DNA from: Pycnococcus provasolii
Lineage: Eukaryota > Chlorophyta > Pseudoscourfieldiophyceae > Pseudoscourfieldiales
DNA: 64,000 nucleotides
Assembly: GCA_049487715.1 (NCBI GenBank)
Contig: CP150558.1
Location: forward strand, 682,001-746,000
Direction of reading: 5' to 3'
Shown: piece after piece, positions 11,401 through 19,292 of the stretch
Position numbering within the stretch: position 1 is the stretch's first letter
Layout of the letters: each line of letters starts with the position of its first letter
Made by a program: the position numbers and the translations under genes
Notes under the pieces: generated by a model
What the model was told of the DNA's origin: nothing
The model's input: the letters and a program-made list of their open reading frames with translations, nothing else
Databases searched by the model: none

Positions 11401-13088
11401 ATATCGGAGCTTGCCTCCTCGTGGCGAGGCTATGCGAAGCGGAGAAGGCGAAGCCGGCACTCGATTTGGCCACATACGCCGACGACCTGCTCGAGTCGTG
11501 CCTGCCTTTGCTTGGCGCGGATGGTGAAAAGGTCAACTCTGGCGAAGCTCGCCCGTGCTCTCAATCCGCACTAGCAGCTGCTGGGAGTGTGGTGGCTATC
11601 GTCCCAAAGGATTCTCTCCCAGGGTTGGTCACGGTGCTGCGCGACGGCCTCCGATCGGCTGTCGAGCTTGCGAAGCGGCGTCGTGCCCCGGAGGGACACA
11701 TTCCTGGGCTTGCTCGTACCAAGACAATCGTGCCGCTTCAGCCTGTGTACCTAGCCGGACTTCTGCAGGGATCTGGCCACGACGTGAAGGCGGAGGCTGC
11801 CGACGCTCTCGCGGAGATGGTTTCCATTGCCGCACCTGAGGCTCTCGCGGCTTCCGCGGTACCACTCGCGGGCCCACTAATTCGTGTTTCCGGCGAAAGA
11901 ATGCCCGGCAATGCCAAGGCGAGCATTGTCGGAGCACTTGGCATGCTCGTCGTGCACGCGGGTGCGGCGCTGCGCGCCTTCGTGCCTCAGCTGCAGGCAA
12001 CTTTCACAAAGTGCCTGAAAGATTCGTCGCCAGCCGTGCGAAGTGCGGCGTCGTCGCCGCTTGGGCGTGTTGCAGCATTTGCACCAAGGGTTGACCCGCT
12101 TTGCTCAGACCTCTCGGGAGGCGCCGCAGACATTCCGGGCGCGCTGAGTTTGGGTCAGCGCGCGAGCCACTTCGTTGCTCTTGCGGGAGTGCTGTACCAC
12201 GGCTGCTCCAAGCTTAGCGAGGCGGCGCGCACCAAGGCACTGCTGGCAACGGTTGAGGTGTTGAACGACCCGCCCGTTGACTCCGACGCAACGGGCGGTG
12301 AGGATGAGATTGACGAGGATCCGGCGGAGGCTATGATTCGCTCAGCAGCCGGCGCGCTTGGTGCGTGGATTAAGGCTGCGTCGCCTGAAGAACGAGCGGA
12401 GCACGCGCCGCTCGAGCGCATTCACACGATCCTTCGCGATGCGGGATCGAGCCCACACGTGCGCCGCGCAGCGGCACTGGCTGCGGCATCTGCTGTGGTG
12501 CTTGGTGGGCTGGAGGCTGCGAGTGGCTCGTTTGCCGGCGGCAACGTCGATCTCGGCGCAAAGAAGGCGTGCGACTGTGCCGTGCAGTGCCTCAAGGATG
12601 CATCTGACCCAGTCGTGGCGAAGGCTGGCGCATGCCTTGCGGCTGCCGCGTTAACGAGTGCCGCTGGCTCCGGCGCGTTTGGCAGAGAGGCTACCTTTTC
12701 AGCTCCTGTGCTTGAGCGGCTGGCAAAGTGTTTGAAGGAGGATCGCTTGTCCGCGGCGCTTCTAATTCTCGTATCACGCGTGTCACGTGCGGAGGGAGGC
12801 GCTGGTGCGGCGTCCTTAGGCGCGAGAACTTTTGTTCCGCTCTGCGTCACTCACGTGAATGACGCGTCTGCAGTTGTACGAAATTCCGCGGAGTGTGCCG
12901 TTGCAGGCTTGCTCAGGCTTGGTGATGGCGATGGAGTCGTGAATGATTATCTGAAGACGGGCGATCCGCCTGCGGCGGTCAAGAAGCTGCTTTCGGACAA
13001 CGCGGTGCGCACTCGCCTCACGGCGGCGCGAGAGGGCGGCCTTCTTGGCGGTGATCCGCTCGCGCCTGATTTCGCTGATCCTAGATGA
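5454..13088 (+). CDS. GCN1: GCN1, HEAT-repeat activator of the eIF2-alpha kinase GCN2
   Basis: This intronless gene encodes 2,544 residues, close to the roughly 2,670 of yeast and human GCN1. The protein is HEAT repeats throughout. An eEF3-like block lies at about residues 1160-1455 (RVGAAFGLAGIVKGLG, GSMAHCAPKQL and IKKRAAKISGNMCAL are typical). The region corresponding to the GCN2-binding segment begins near residue 1770 (RRGACLGLAELAEST followed by CDADDGVRSAAGGAF). GCN1 binds stalled or collided ribosomes and passes the uncharged-tRNA signal to GCN2. An Ala/Pro/Lys-rich linker near residues 570-610 interrupts the N-terminal solenoid. The ATG at 5454 was chosen because upstream sequence is repeat DNA. 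It converges on the kinesin gene with a 101-base gap. Confidence 0.92.
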   Translation: MAPAAFTSASELASAVVAAKGAASAPPFCAAGSLLLTAPPADVSLVLAACDRALKRSATAAAPAVSALLGSSEGVSDDVLVEGDTLENIANAAIALCKHKEEASRTLGSQLVASIGRLVAKGQVSRAKLADVALSSKPGAPAERAAVANVLGAWAGCAPEACARVATACAERWPKEGSVDAKLALIQAASAWLRANAGDARAVPAALLAVVTDALLEKPATGAPAEAMRTACLRCAAAAAACADAGDEGTKALGAALGDAALAAATKPALRGSAATAAAAAVRLGQQNAASALGLLSAHVDKFENDDAAAMAMLAGSVLGGAGGGSAAEEASAASAVLAHALLRRAGRCRQAAHAVAIRSTYSDDAIGEKLARSILDAAVAERAATAAAATVDDETQRPLDASPASVGRALSACASAQDVRSRLSTSPAAKDLVATILLAAHDPRIRHRKRVHRVWHLAAWLWLRDTAVASGGDGGASTLADSLTAALTHDVEGDAESQQEASMPHAIGAAARWLGVAFIDAAAESLGRHITDLEETHDALTDVQLLIWRTPEGVVARDLASEISLENSGMSAPAPAPAAVAPARAAVAATSAKKGKGPPAKEKAKDPRQAALEAQLAEESEVRASVERLRRRLCLALACVGTLAEAAPRHFHDNHINLLGAAPTRLLASEIVGGVAAMPCIARLAMCCDTMVSGSGSGGAQSLARAMRHAALVRSSNKAAAASEEGVVALQRGLAALAAVAARPSGLPPPTFLFFFPLIECAMLPSSTSTDVHGDVRVEELPRTALRIFARACPRGSSMDLQRLEEQASSIPSALYKRALAAFVGAVASLPEEEQARIDAALDILFAHLDDQCDNGEIPEILRHALDALAHPSARVRASIARALDSAPFMPPLSPEHAAAVWVTRHDETNEPCAAAAARLWDRLYVDADVDVALAILRGAFPTASSSDVRAAAASSIVAASEASEDPAIGATILKESFQVYAGGTAPLPTRSFVARLLATLAGSNDALAPRDAPLLLTFLLSKGLLDEDDGVYSLMVEAGTNLVGVHGQVHLAAFFAMCEGHMERDSGTSDVTSFDRFKEGVVLLLAGLGKHLSPSVPEEKEKMLRIVTRLIKTLSTPSESVQVSAANALALLIKGLKDDTAYTTELKDELLNTLLTDPNFPPRVGAAFGLAGIVKGLGVSSMKTLGILDALKGAAESKKEANRREGAMLAFGCLSRSLGRLFEPYVAQVMPYLLTNMGDGSLYVREATEVASQRVMGQLSAQGVKTVMPILTRGLDETAWRSKQSAAQLLGSMAHCAPKQLGTALPTVVPQLSGALTDSHPKVRTAAGEALEHVASVVKNPEVRELTPRLLQALASPTEHTLPCLQILLKTVFVNAVDAPSLSLLVPVILRGLHDRKTEIKKRAAKISGNMCALVADPMDLVPHTHRLVPELQRSLTDPSPEVRAVSARAVASLLRGLRRGIKRDADGNIISDPLEATPLKDIVSWMTSTMRNTRTESVERMGGALGLAEALAALQDADKLDELLNEIADEIGEKPLTETREGHLHFLRYASGPLHDILEPRLPLVLPVVLRGLADEMQSVRQVALDAGKVLVEAYASTATDKVLPAIEEGIIADNWRIRQSSVELLGSLLFKMAGTSGRFQTNEDSDDEGISNASQEEMLMQNLGKAKRDRLLARVYLCRTDVAFQVRGSSLHVWKQVVANTPRTLRNIMGELVRQMIEALSRGEDSDAAQSALESLGDLCRKLPERTLPKAVPGLVNAAVSQAGDASMRRGACLGLAELAESTPEEQLEEVAADIQASIQKALCDADDGVRSAAGGAFAALAKRDLVGDGMPGANGAETEEVHVTLLAQIDAGSEGALDGLCEVLRARPELLEDVVPLLMEDPLSVTRCSALAGVAKALAGSDAIEDSVTESLGPLLVAAAAGAQGAMAEDPGDREIAAAALSAAEAMCQAVSVHGVYELVCAIRGHLSIDAAAGHNANIGACLLVARLCEAEKAKPALDLATYADDLLESCLPLLGADGEKVNSGEARPCSQSALAAAGSVVAIVPKDSLPGLVTVLRDGLRSAVELAKRRRAPEGHIPGLARTKTIVPLQPVYLAGLLQGSGHDVKAEAADALAEMVSIAAPEALAASAVPLAGPLIRVSGERMPGNAKASIVGALGMLVVHAGAALRAFVPQLQATFTKCLKDSSPAVRSAASSPLGRVAAFAPRVDPLCSDLSGGAADIPGALSLGQRASHFVALAGVLYHGCSKLSEAARTKALLATVEVLNDPPVDSDATGGEDEIDEDPAEAMIRSAAGALGAWIKAASPEERAEHAPLERIHTILRDAGSSPHVRRAAALAAASAVVLGGLEAASGSFAGGNVDLGAKKACDCAVQCLKDASDPVVAKAGACLAAAALTSAAGSGAFGREATFSAPVLERLAKCLKEDRLSAALLILVSRVSRAEGGAGAASLGARTFVPLCVTHVNDASAVVRNSAECAVAGLLRLGDGDGVVNDYLKTGDPPAAVKKLLSDNAVRTRLTAAREGGLLGGDPLAPDFADPR

Positions 13089-13189
13089 TATCGAAAGATG
13101 AAAGAAAAGTATGAATAAATAGATTTAACATTAAAAAGTAAGAGAAGTTTTCAAAATTTGCGTCAAAAAATAAACATGTTCCAAGCAGC

Positions 13190-16015
13190 CTAGGCTGCGC
13201 CACGCCACTTGCTATTTCCCTTTGCTTTGATCGCCTCGTGAACGTTAACATGTTCGACTTGCGCAATCCTGCGGAGAGGGCCACCCTCTCCGTTCAGCAT
13301 AAGCACGCTCATGCGCTTGTTCGAAGGACTGTCGACATCCTTAACCGCCTTCTGCTTCAAAAGACGACGTCGCGACTTTTGTGATGGCTTACCGCCATCA
13401 CCACCACCACCACCACTACTACTCACCAGCTGACACTGCTTTCGCAGCTGGTTGAGCGTGTATGACTCGACGTCGCCGTCGTCGTACGTGACGACATGGG
13501 TGTACCGACCCGGTGCGTCCGTGGCGGTGACGGTACCCTCGTAGTAGTTGCCGTCATCAAACAGCTTGGTGATACGGGCGCCCAGCCCATAAGAAGAAGA
13601 TGGCGATGTTGCCACAGGGGCAGGCATGTCCACGGGTGCCGTGGCAGCTGGCTCGGGACTCTCAATGGCACTTACCACACTGCTATGTGCCCATGCTTGC
13701 GCCATTTTTGCGTGTTCCTGTTCCTGTTCCTGTTCCTGTTCCTGTTCCGGTTCCGGTTCCTGTTCCGCCTCAGCCTCCTCCTCGATGGGCGAGCACGCGA
13801 TGCCGCCACTCTCGCGCCTCTCCACCTCTTCCTCGAGCACGGCGAGTGCCGCCATCTCGAGCTCCTCGCGCTGCGCCGCAAGTTCCGACTCGGCAGCCTT
13901 CTCCAATTGTACACGTTGCTCCTGCAGGGCACGCGCGTGACCCTCCTGCATCTGCTGCCGCTGCTCTTGCAAAGCTTGAGCGTGCCTCGCCTCCACCTCC
14001 TGAAGTGCTAGTCTATGCTCGTCTAGCATTTTAATCCTCATCTCCTCGAGTGCTAGCCTCTTCTCCTCATCAAAAACCACTTGCAGCTCACGCCGCTGCG
14101 TTTCCAGCACCTTGCTGAGACGCTGCAGCCGCTCCGCCTCGTTGCTCGCCTCGCGCTTCGACGCGAGCGCCTCGCGCCTTGCGGCTTGAACAGCACGTTC
14201 CTTCTCCTCGGAGGCGAGCACGAGCGCAGCCTCTAGCTCGCGCAGCTCCTCGCGCTGTGCCTCGATAGCCTTTCGATGCCTTGTCTCGAGCTCGACGCGC
14301 TCCTCCTCGCGTGCCTCGGCCAGCTTCGCATCGAGATCTCTCTGCTCCTTTGCAGCCGCCTCTGCTTCTAAGCGCTGCTTCTTCTCTGCCTCGAGTTCAC
14401 GGCTCGCGTTGACGACCGGCTCGCAGATGACGCGCTGGGCATTGACTGCGAATCGCAGCGTGTTGATGGACCGTGACACGTCGGCTGCCGAATCATCGGC
14501 GACACACGCGCAAATGGACGTTCGGCTATTACCTCCAATGGCATCTCTCAGGAGCATGGTGAGGTTGCTTTCACGCCACGGGATGTGCTGCTTTCCTTCT
14601 CCGATACTCTCGACGACGCGCTTTAGTGTCAGCAGGCTGAGATTGATCGCACGTCCCTCCGCCTGTCGTCCGGATGCCTCGAGGCCGGCCATCCCTCTCG
14701 ACGGCGTTCCTGGCGTTCTTGGGGTCATCTGCTGATAATAACCTCCTCGTCCTGGCGTTTTCGGCAGAGGTGCAGGCGTCGCCGCCGCATCTTGAGGGGA
14801 TGACTTCTCGAGGCTTTCCGCACCTGCAAGGTCCACGAGGAACAGATTCGCCTTCAGCATCGTTCCGTCCGCCCTTCGACGTGCAACGAAGATTTTGAAA
14901 ATAGCATGCGATCGGCTGCTCCTTGCGTTTGACGCGGTGGACGCCGCGGCACGTCTCGCAACACCCATCTCAAGCATGCTCTGCAGCTGTTCGAGCGTAC
15001 GGCACGTGCGTTCCTCAGCGCCTTTAACAGTGCCGCCAAAGACTTTGAGTTTGTTGCTGTCGCCGTCATGCTTGTCGTGAGTCGTCGCGGTGGGCCTGAG
15101 AAGGTCGTACACGCCCTCGTTGTACACCTCGAAGAAGCTCGCCTTGGTGGTGACAACGCAGTCTCCCCCGAATCGTGCGATTTCCTTGGTGAGGTACGCG
15201 AGAACGCGCGGTGTGAGACCTTCCTTGTTGTCGAAGCCTAGCGTGTGCGTCTTCCCCGACCCAGTCGCTCCGTACGCGAGCAGAGACTGGTTCACGCCTC
15301 GTAGCACGCCGTCAACCGCGCCTCTTCCTACGGCGTCAAAGATGTGCGACTCCGACGCGTCCGGTCCAAATATGCGGTCGGCGTGAGCATCGTGCGAGTG
15401 CCCATTATTGTCTATGATATGTATGCTCGAGGTGCTGCTGCTGTTGTTGTTAGTTTTAATTTGTATGCTGGCGGCGGTGGTGGTACCAGCGTTGTTGTCA
15501 TTTTGGAAGTTGGGCTTGACTCGAACGACGACTGATATGCGCGCGACGGACGAAGGTCCGTGTCCCGTGGGACTAGCAGGTGACGACGGGTAGTAGGGCT
15601 GCTGCTGCCTGAGCATGCTTGCTGTCGCCGGTCTTTGGTGTGTCTGTGTGCCAGGCGTTGCCTTCGGCGTCGTCGTTGCGGATCTCGGTCTGAACTTGAG
15701 CTGAAGCACGGACGAAGCATGATGTTTCCTTAAGGCGGATACGGGCGTCCGCAGTGCAGTTTCGTCTTGGCAGTTTTCCTGATTGTCACCAACCAAGGCT
15801 GCTGCTTTCGGAGTCTCCACGACGTGAGTGCGCGTGGGCGACGGCGGTGGTAGGGGTGGGGTACCCTTAGCGGCCGTGGTAGTTGGAATGACGGCGGGTT
15901 GCGTGTCTAGTAGCACCGACGCCCACCTCTCCGACGGCGACAGCGGACACTCCTCAAGCAAAGCAGGCGGCGAGGGCGCGGAGGGCGCGTGAGGTGCCCC
16001 AGGCGTCGTGGGCAT
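13190..16015 (-). CDS. Kinesin with N-terminal motor, coiled coil and Tudor-like tail domain
   Basis: The 941-residue product starts at ATG 16015; an in-frame ATG at 16183 exists but its leader looks non-coding. The motor spans about residues 155-530 with VVVRVKPNFQ, the P-loop YGATGSGKTHT, switch I NARSSRSH, switch II DLAGAE and a WRESNLTMLLRDAIGGNS block. About 45 Pro/Gly/Thr-rich residues are inserted right after switch II, where loop 11 lies. A long coiled coil with ALQEQR-type heptads follows (about 535-760), then a Glu-Gln/Glu-Pro repeat, then a Tudor/Agenet-like domain (GARITKLFDDGNYYEGTV... TYDDGDVESYTL, about 805-860). The tail contains KAVKDVDSPSNKRMSVLM, shared with the divergent neighbour. 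I cannot assign a kinesin subfamily. Confidence 0.88.
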   Translation of the reverse strand: MPTTPGAPHAPSAPSPPALLEECPLSPSERWASVLLDTQPAVIPTTTAAKGTPPLPPPSPTRTHVVETPKAAALVGDNQENCQDETALRTPVSALRKHHASSVLQLKFRPRSATTTPKATPGTQTHQRPATASMLRQQQPYYPSSPASPTGHGPSSVARISVVVRVKPNFQNDNNAGTTTAASIQIKTNNNSSSTSSIHIIDNNGHSHDAHADRIFGPDASESHIFDAVGRGAVDGVLRGVNQSLLAYGATGSGKTHTLGFDNKEGLTPRVLAYLTKEIARFGGDCVVTTKASFFEVYNEGVYDLLRPTATTHDKHDGDSNKLKVFGGTVKGAEERTCRTLEQLQSMLEMGVARRAAASTASNARSSRSHAIFKIFVARRRADGTMLKANLFLVDLAGAESLEKSSPQDAAATPAPLPKTPGRGGYYQQMTPRTPGTPSRGMAGLEASGRQAEGRAINLSLLTLKRVVESIGEGKQHIPWRESNLTMLLRDAIGGNSRTSICACVADDSAADVSRSINTLRFAVNAQRVICEPVVNASRELEAEKKQRLEAEAAAKEQRDLDAKLAEAREEERVELETRHRKAIEAQREELRELEAALVLASEEKERAVQAARREALASKREASNEAERLQRLSKVLETQRRELQVVFDEEKRLALEEMRIKMLDEHRLALQEVEARHAQALQEQRQQMQEGHARALQEQRVQLEKAAESELAAQREELEMAALAVLEEEVERRESGGIACSPIEEEAEAEQEPEPEQEQEQEQEQEHAKMAQAWAHSSVVSAIESPEPAATAPVDMPAPVATSPSSSYGLGARITKLFDDGNYYEGTVTATDAPGRYTHVVTYDDGDVESYTLNQLRKQCQLVSSSGGGGGDGGKPSQKSRRRLLKQKAVKDVDSPSNKRMSVLMLNGEGGPLRRIAQVEHVNVHEAIKAKGNSKWRGAA

Positions 16016-16326
16016 GGCAGCACGCGCCGGTAGTAAAAATGAAGGAGGGGGGCGCGTGCTACCCCGGTAGGTGGAGAAGTGGTCGAGCCTGAAAAAAGCA
16101 ATTTGGGGATCCCTCGTGAAACGCAAACTGTCACAAAAAGGCGTTGTTAATTCCCTTTGGTCTTTTGGTTTTCTATCTGTCATTTTCTCACTTCGAAAAC
16201 CGTCCAGGTTTTTTGTTTCGGGGTTGGGTGGGCTTCCCGACGCTCTCTCTCCTCGTCGTCATTTCTCTCTCTGTTCATACATACTTCATACAGTGAGTGT
16301 CTTACTTACTGTACTGTATCATCATC
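16016..16326. promoter_or_regulatory. Divergent promoter between kinesin and motorless kinesin-tail gene
   Basis: This 311-base region separates two head-to-head genes related by their tails. Unlike most divergent promoters here it contains no TTAGGG array. CT-rich and T-rich tracts are visible. No gene is seen. Confidence 0.5.
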
Positions 16327-17445
16327 ATGGCGACGGTCAAGTCACTCATTGCGAGATGGGCGGCGCACGGATCATCAACGGCGTCAACGGCTCATAATTG
16401 TACCTCCACAGTGACAACGAACAATCATGAGAAGGAGAATGACAACAACAACGCGATCATAGTACCCTCAAACAACACCACCGCGCTTTGTGCTCCGTCC
16501 ACAAAGGCTATGCAAGATAATAAGCAAACGAACGCGAACGGCGTGCCAAGACCCGCAGAAGCGGGCAAGAACCGCGGTGACGAAGTTAGCAGAGGAGAGC
16601 ACGAGCGCGCTCTGCAGGAACAACGCGGGCAGATGGAGCACGAGCATGCGCGTGCACTCGAGGAGACGCGTGCGCAGCACGAGCGCGCTCTGCAGGAACA
16701 ACGCGGGCAGATGGAGCACGAGCATGCGTGTGCACTCGAGGAGACGCGTGCGCAGCACGAGCGCGCTCTGCAGGAACAACGCGGGCAGCTGGAGCACGAG
16801 CATGCGCGTGCACTCGAGGAGACGCGTGCACAGCACGAGCGCGCTCTGCAGGAACAACGCGGGCAGATGGAGCACGAGCATGCGCGTGCACTCGAGGCGA
16901 CGCGTGCACAGCACGAGCGCGCTCTGCAGGAGCAGCGCATTGAGTTTGAGCAAGCAACCGCGTCGGAGCTTGCGGCGCAGCGCGAGGAGCTCGAGACGGC
17001 GGCGCTCGCCGTGCTCGAGGAGGAGGTGGAGAGGCGCACGAGTGCCGGCATCGCATGCTCGCCCATTGAGGAGGAGGTGGAGAGGCGCGACAGTGCCGGC
17101 ATCGCATGCTCGCCCATCGAGGAGGTTCCCTCGGTTCAGGGCGAGGAGGACGTGGACGTGGGGACGACTGCAGGGCTTACGCCGCCACCTGCCGCGTCAC
17201 CCCCACCCGTGGACGTGAACGTGGGCGTATGTTTGGGCGTTGCAGAATCGTTCGGAAGTTTGTCGTCCCCTGGCGCATCATCCGTGTTTGAGAACCAGAA
17301 CCAGTCGGTCGCTGAGGCGAAGAAGGGCGAGAAGAAGGTTAAGAAAGGGCGCCGTCTTTTGAAGCAGAAGGCGGTTAAGGATGTCGACAGTCCTTCGAGC
17401 AGGCGCATGAGCGTGCTTATGCATAGCAACACGCAAAGAGCGTAG
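16327..17445 (+). CDS. Motorless paralogue of the kinesin tail, coiled coil with 26-residue repeats
   Basis: The 372-residue product has no motor. After a low-complexity N/T-rich start come five copies of a 26-residue unit (ERALQEQRGQMEHEHARALE plus ETRAQH), then SELAAQREELETAALAVLEE, EEVERR..GIACSPIEEE (twice) and a C-terminal RRLLKQKAVKDVDSPSSRR followed by MSVLM. Every one of these later blocks occurs in the same order in the divergent kinesin. The Glu-Gln repeat and the Tudor-like domain of the kinesin are missing. The simplest reading is an inverted partial duplication of the kinesin 3' half. It could dimerise with the kinesin tail (inference). The ATG at 16327 is the first in frame. Confidence 0.8.
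   Translation: MATVKSLIARWAAHGSSTASTAHNCTSTVTTNNHEKENDNNNAIIVPSNNTTALCAPSTKAMQDNKQTNANGVPRPAEAGKNRGDEVSRGEHERALQEQRGQMEHEHARALEETRAQHERALQEQRGQMEHEHACALEETRAQHERALQEQRGQLEHEHARALEETRAQHERALQEQRGQMEHEHARALEATRAQHERALQEQRIEFEQATASELAAQREELETAALAVLEEEVERRTSAGIACSPIEEEVERRDSAGIACSPIEEVPSVQGEEDVDVGTTAGLTPPPAASPPPVDVNVGVCLGVAESFGSLSSPGASSVFENQNQSVAEAKKGEKKVKKGRRLLKQKAVKDVDSPSSRRMSVLMHSNTQRA
16603..16992 (+). repeat. 78-bp tandem repeat, about five copies
   Basis: The string GAGCGCGCTCTGCAGGA recurs at 16603, 16681, 16759, 16837 and 16915, exactly 78 bases (26 codons) apart. Copies 1-4 are nearly identical; the last diverges after GAGCAGCGCATT. The unit keeps the coiled-coil frame. Confidence 0.95.
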
Positions 17446-17866
17446 TCTAAATAAAGAAGCTGCCTGCGTGGCGTGCGTGCGAAAGATACATAGTAGTATA
17501 GTACTACTGGTGGACCCATCTATCTTCTGTAACGAATGACAAGTAACCTCGGGCCATCATACGAACCTTTCCTTCCAACCCCTCCTTCCAACCCCGAGAT
17601 GCCCTTTCGCTAGGAGATTCCGTCCAGGCTGTTCTTGTGGCTGAAACCCCTGTGGAGGTGGAGGTGTGGTCCTCACAGAATCAGAATCGTTTCAAGTTCT
17701 GTGGTGACGCTTCTTCAGAGGCCCCCGTTTCGTTTGGTTTCGTTGGGTTTGGCCATCCCACCCGGTTAACCGTTTGGCGATCAGCTCCAGTGCCTTGCCA
17801 GTTATTGCTATTGCTATTGCTATTGCTATTGCTATTGATATTGCTATTGCTATTGCTATTGCTATC
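17446..17866. other. Intergenic with ATTGCT hexanucleotide microsatellite
   Basis: This 421-base gap holds the 3' end of the kinesin-tail gene and the leader of the VTT gene. From about 17802 to 17865 a TATTGC hexamer repeats about ten times with one GAT variant, ending right before the VTT ATG. No other gene is visible. Confidence 0.8.
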
Positions 17867-19000
17867 ATGGCGTGTACGTGCTCCTCTCGTGCTCTTGGTG
17901 GTCCTCTTGGTGGTCGTGCTGCTTCTCGTGCTGGTCAGCGTGCTCCTTCTGCTGCTCGTGATTCTCCTTCTGCTCCTTCTTCTGGTGCTCCTTCTGGTGC
18001 TCCCCCTTCCATTGCTCGTGTTGCTCCTTCCACTGCTCGTGCTCGTCGTGTCTTTCCCGAGGTGCTTCTTTTTTCTTCTCGGGGAGAATCTGATCCTTCA
18101 TCTTCGTCTCTGCCATGGAAGCAGTCATTATTAGGGAAGCAACCTTGCGATGATGTCAATGTCAACGGCGTCTCTCTCCCCGTCGTAACCACACTCGCTG
18201 CTCTCGGTGCGTGGTCGTGCGTGTTTCCTGAAGGCGCGCACGCAGCGGCAGCAGCAGCAGCAGCAGCGGCGGCAGAAGGTGGTGCTTCGCACTGGGCGCT
18301 CATTGACGGCTTCTACGACGCCGTCGAAGCGAGTGGTGCACTCGGACCAGCGCTGCTCTTCCTTGTCACGCTAACGGCGGAAATGCTGCCGCTCGTACCG
18401 ACACAGCCCATATACCTCACCGCAGGTCTCATCTTCGGAAACACCACAGACGGCCTGCTGCCCGCATGGGGGGGCACCGTCGCCGCCGCGGGACTCAGCT
18501 ACGCCGTCGCTCGCTCGCTCGGGAAGCCTGGTGGTGCACTCAGCGGCCTCGTCGCCTTTGTATTCGAGCGCGAGGGGAACGGCGAAGGAGGTGCGAACGA
18601 CACAAAGAACAACCTCAAGGCGAAGCTGGAAGGGTTGACGGATGACGGATTTGCCGCAAGCACTCTCAAGGTGCTCCTGCTGCGCTTTTCACCCGTCGTA
18701 CCATACAGCATTTCAAACTACGCCAGTGGACTGCTGGGCATTCGCTTCGCACCGTTCTTCCTCGGAACCGCTCTTGGTATGATCCCATGGGCTATCCTGT
18801 ACGTCGGACTCGGTGGAACGGGACACGCCGCGCTCGCGTCTGGAGCGGAGGGTTTCGACGACCTGCTTGACGACGTCGTTGCTCAGGCGGAGTTGATCGC
18901 GTCAAATCCCGCAGCTCGCGCGGTAGCGTTAACAGCCACCGGAAGCCTCGCAGCCTTTGTCATCAGCAGTGTGATGGGCATTCGTCGGCGCACGACTTGA
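17867..19000 (+). CDS. VTT-domain (TVP38/TMEM64/DedA) membrane protein, likely plastid-targeted
   Basis: The 377-residue product starts at ATG 17867, the first in frame after the microsatellite. A Ser/Arg/Ala-rich leader of about 90 residues looks like a plastid transit peptide; an Ala run and a hydrophobic segment follow. The VTT (SNARE-associated) domain covers about residues 160-340, with LVTLTAEMLPLVPTQPIY, a GLIFG turn, AAAGLSYAVARSLG, then LLRFSPVVPYSISNYASGLL and FFLGTALGMIPWAILYVGLG. These are the two re-entrant-loop halves of the family. VTT proteins act as lipid scramblases or transporters; the algal substrate is unknown. It converges on CFAP20. Confidence 0.85.
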   Translation: MACTCSSRALGGPLGGRAASRAGQRAPSAARDSPSAPSSGAPSGAPPSIARVAPSTARARRVFPEVLLFSSRGESDPSSSSLPWKQSLLGKQPCDDVNVNGVSLPVVTTLAALGAWSCVFPEGAHAAAAAAAAAAAEGGASHWALIDGFYDAVEASGALGPALLFLVTLTAEMLPLVPTQPIYLTAGLIFGNTTDGLLPAWGGTVAAAGLSYAVARSLGKPGGALSGLVAFVFEREGNGEGGANDTKNNLKAKLEGLTDDGFAASTLKVLLLRFSPVVPYSISNYASGLLGIRFAPFFLGTALGMIPWAILYVGLGGTGHAALASGAEGFDDLLDDVVAQAELIASNPAARAVALTATGSLAAFVISSVMGIRRRTT

Positions 19001-19292
19001 CAACCTTTTGTAGAATGTGTTTTTCGTTTTTCTTCTTTGCAACCAACAGTCAACTCCATCCACTCAGTTACACCCAGCCGTTCCGTGCACAAGTCCACTG
19101 TATCGTTTCTCATCCTCAAAATTATAGAAATCAACCCAACTCTGGCTGTTGTCGTTGCTGCTGCGTCGCATACTTTCGTAATTTTTGTTTTTTTTGTTCT
19201 GTTGTTGTTGTTGTTGTTGTTGTGCTGCTGCCATGGTTGCGAGCGAGCGTCATATCCCGTGTCGCCCCTCAACCGGCGCGCGCCCGAGCAAC

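Noticed and set aside
16016-16183. 56-residue N-terminal extension of the kinesin from ATG 16183
   Set aside because: The added residues lack codon bias and low-complexity or domain character seen in the rest; ATG 16015 is preferred.
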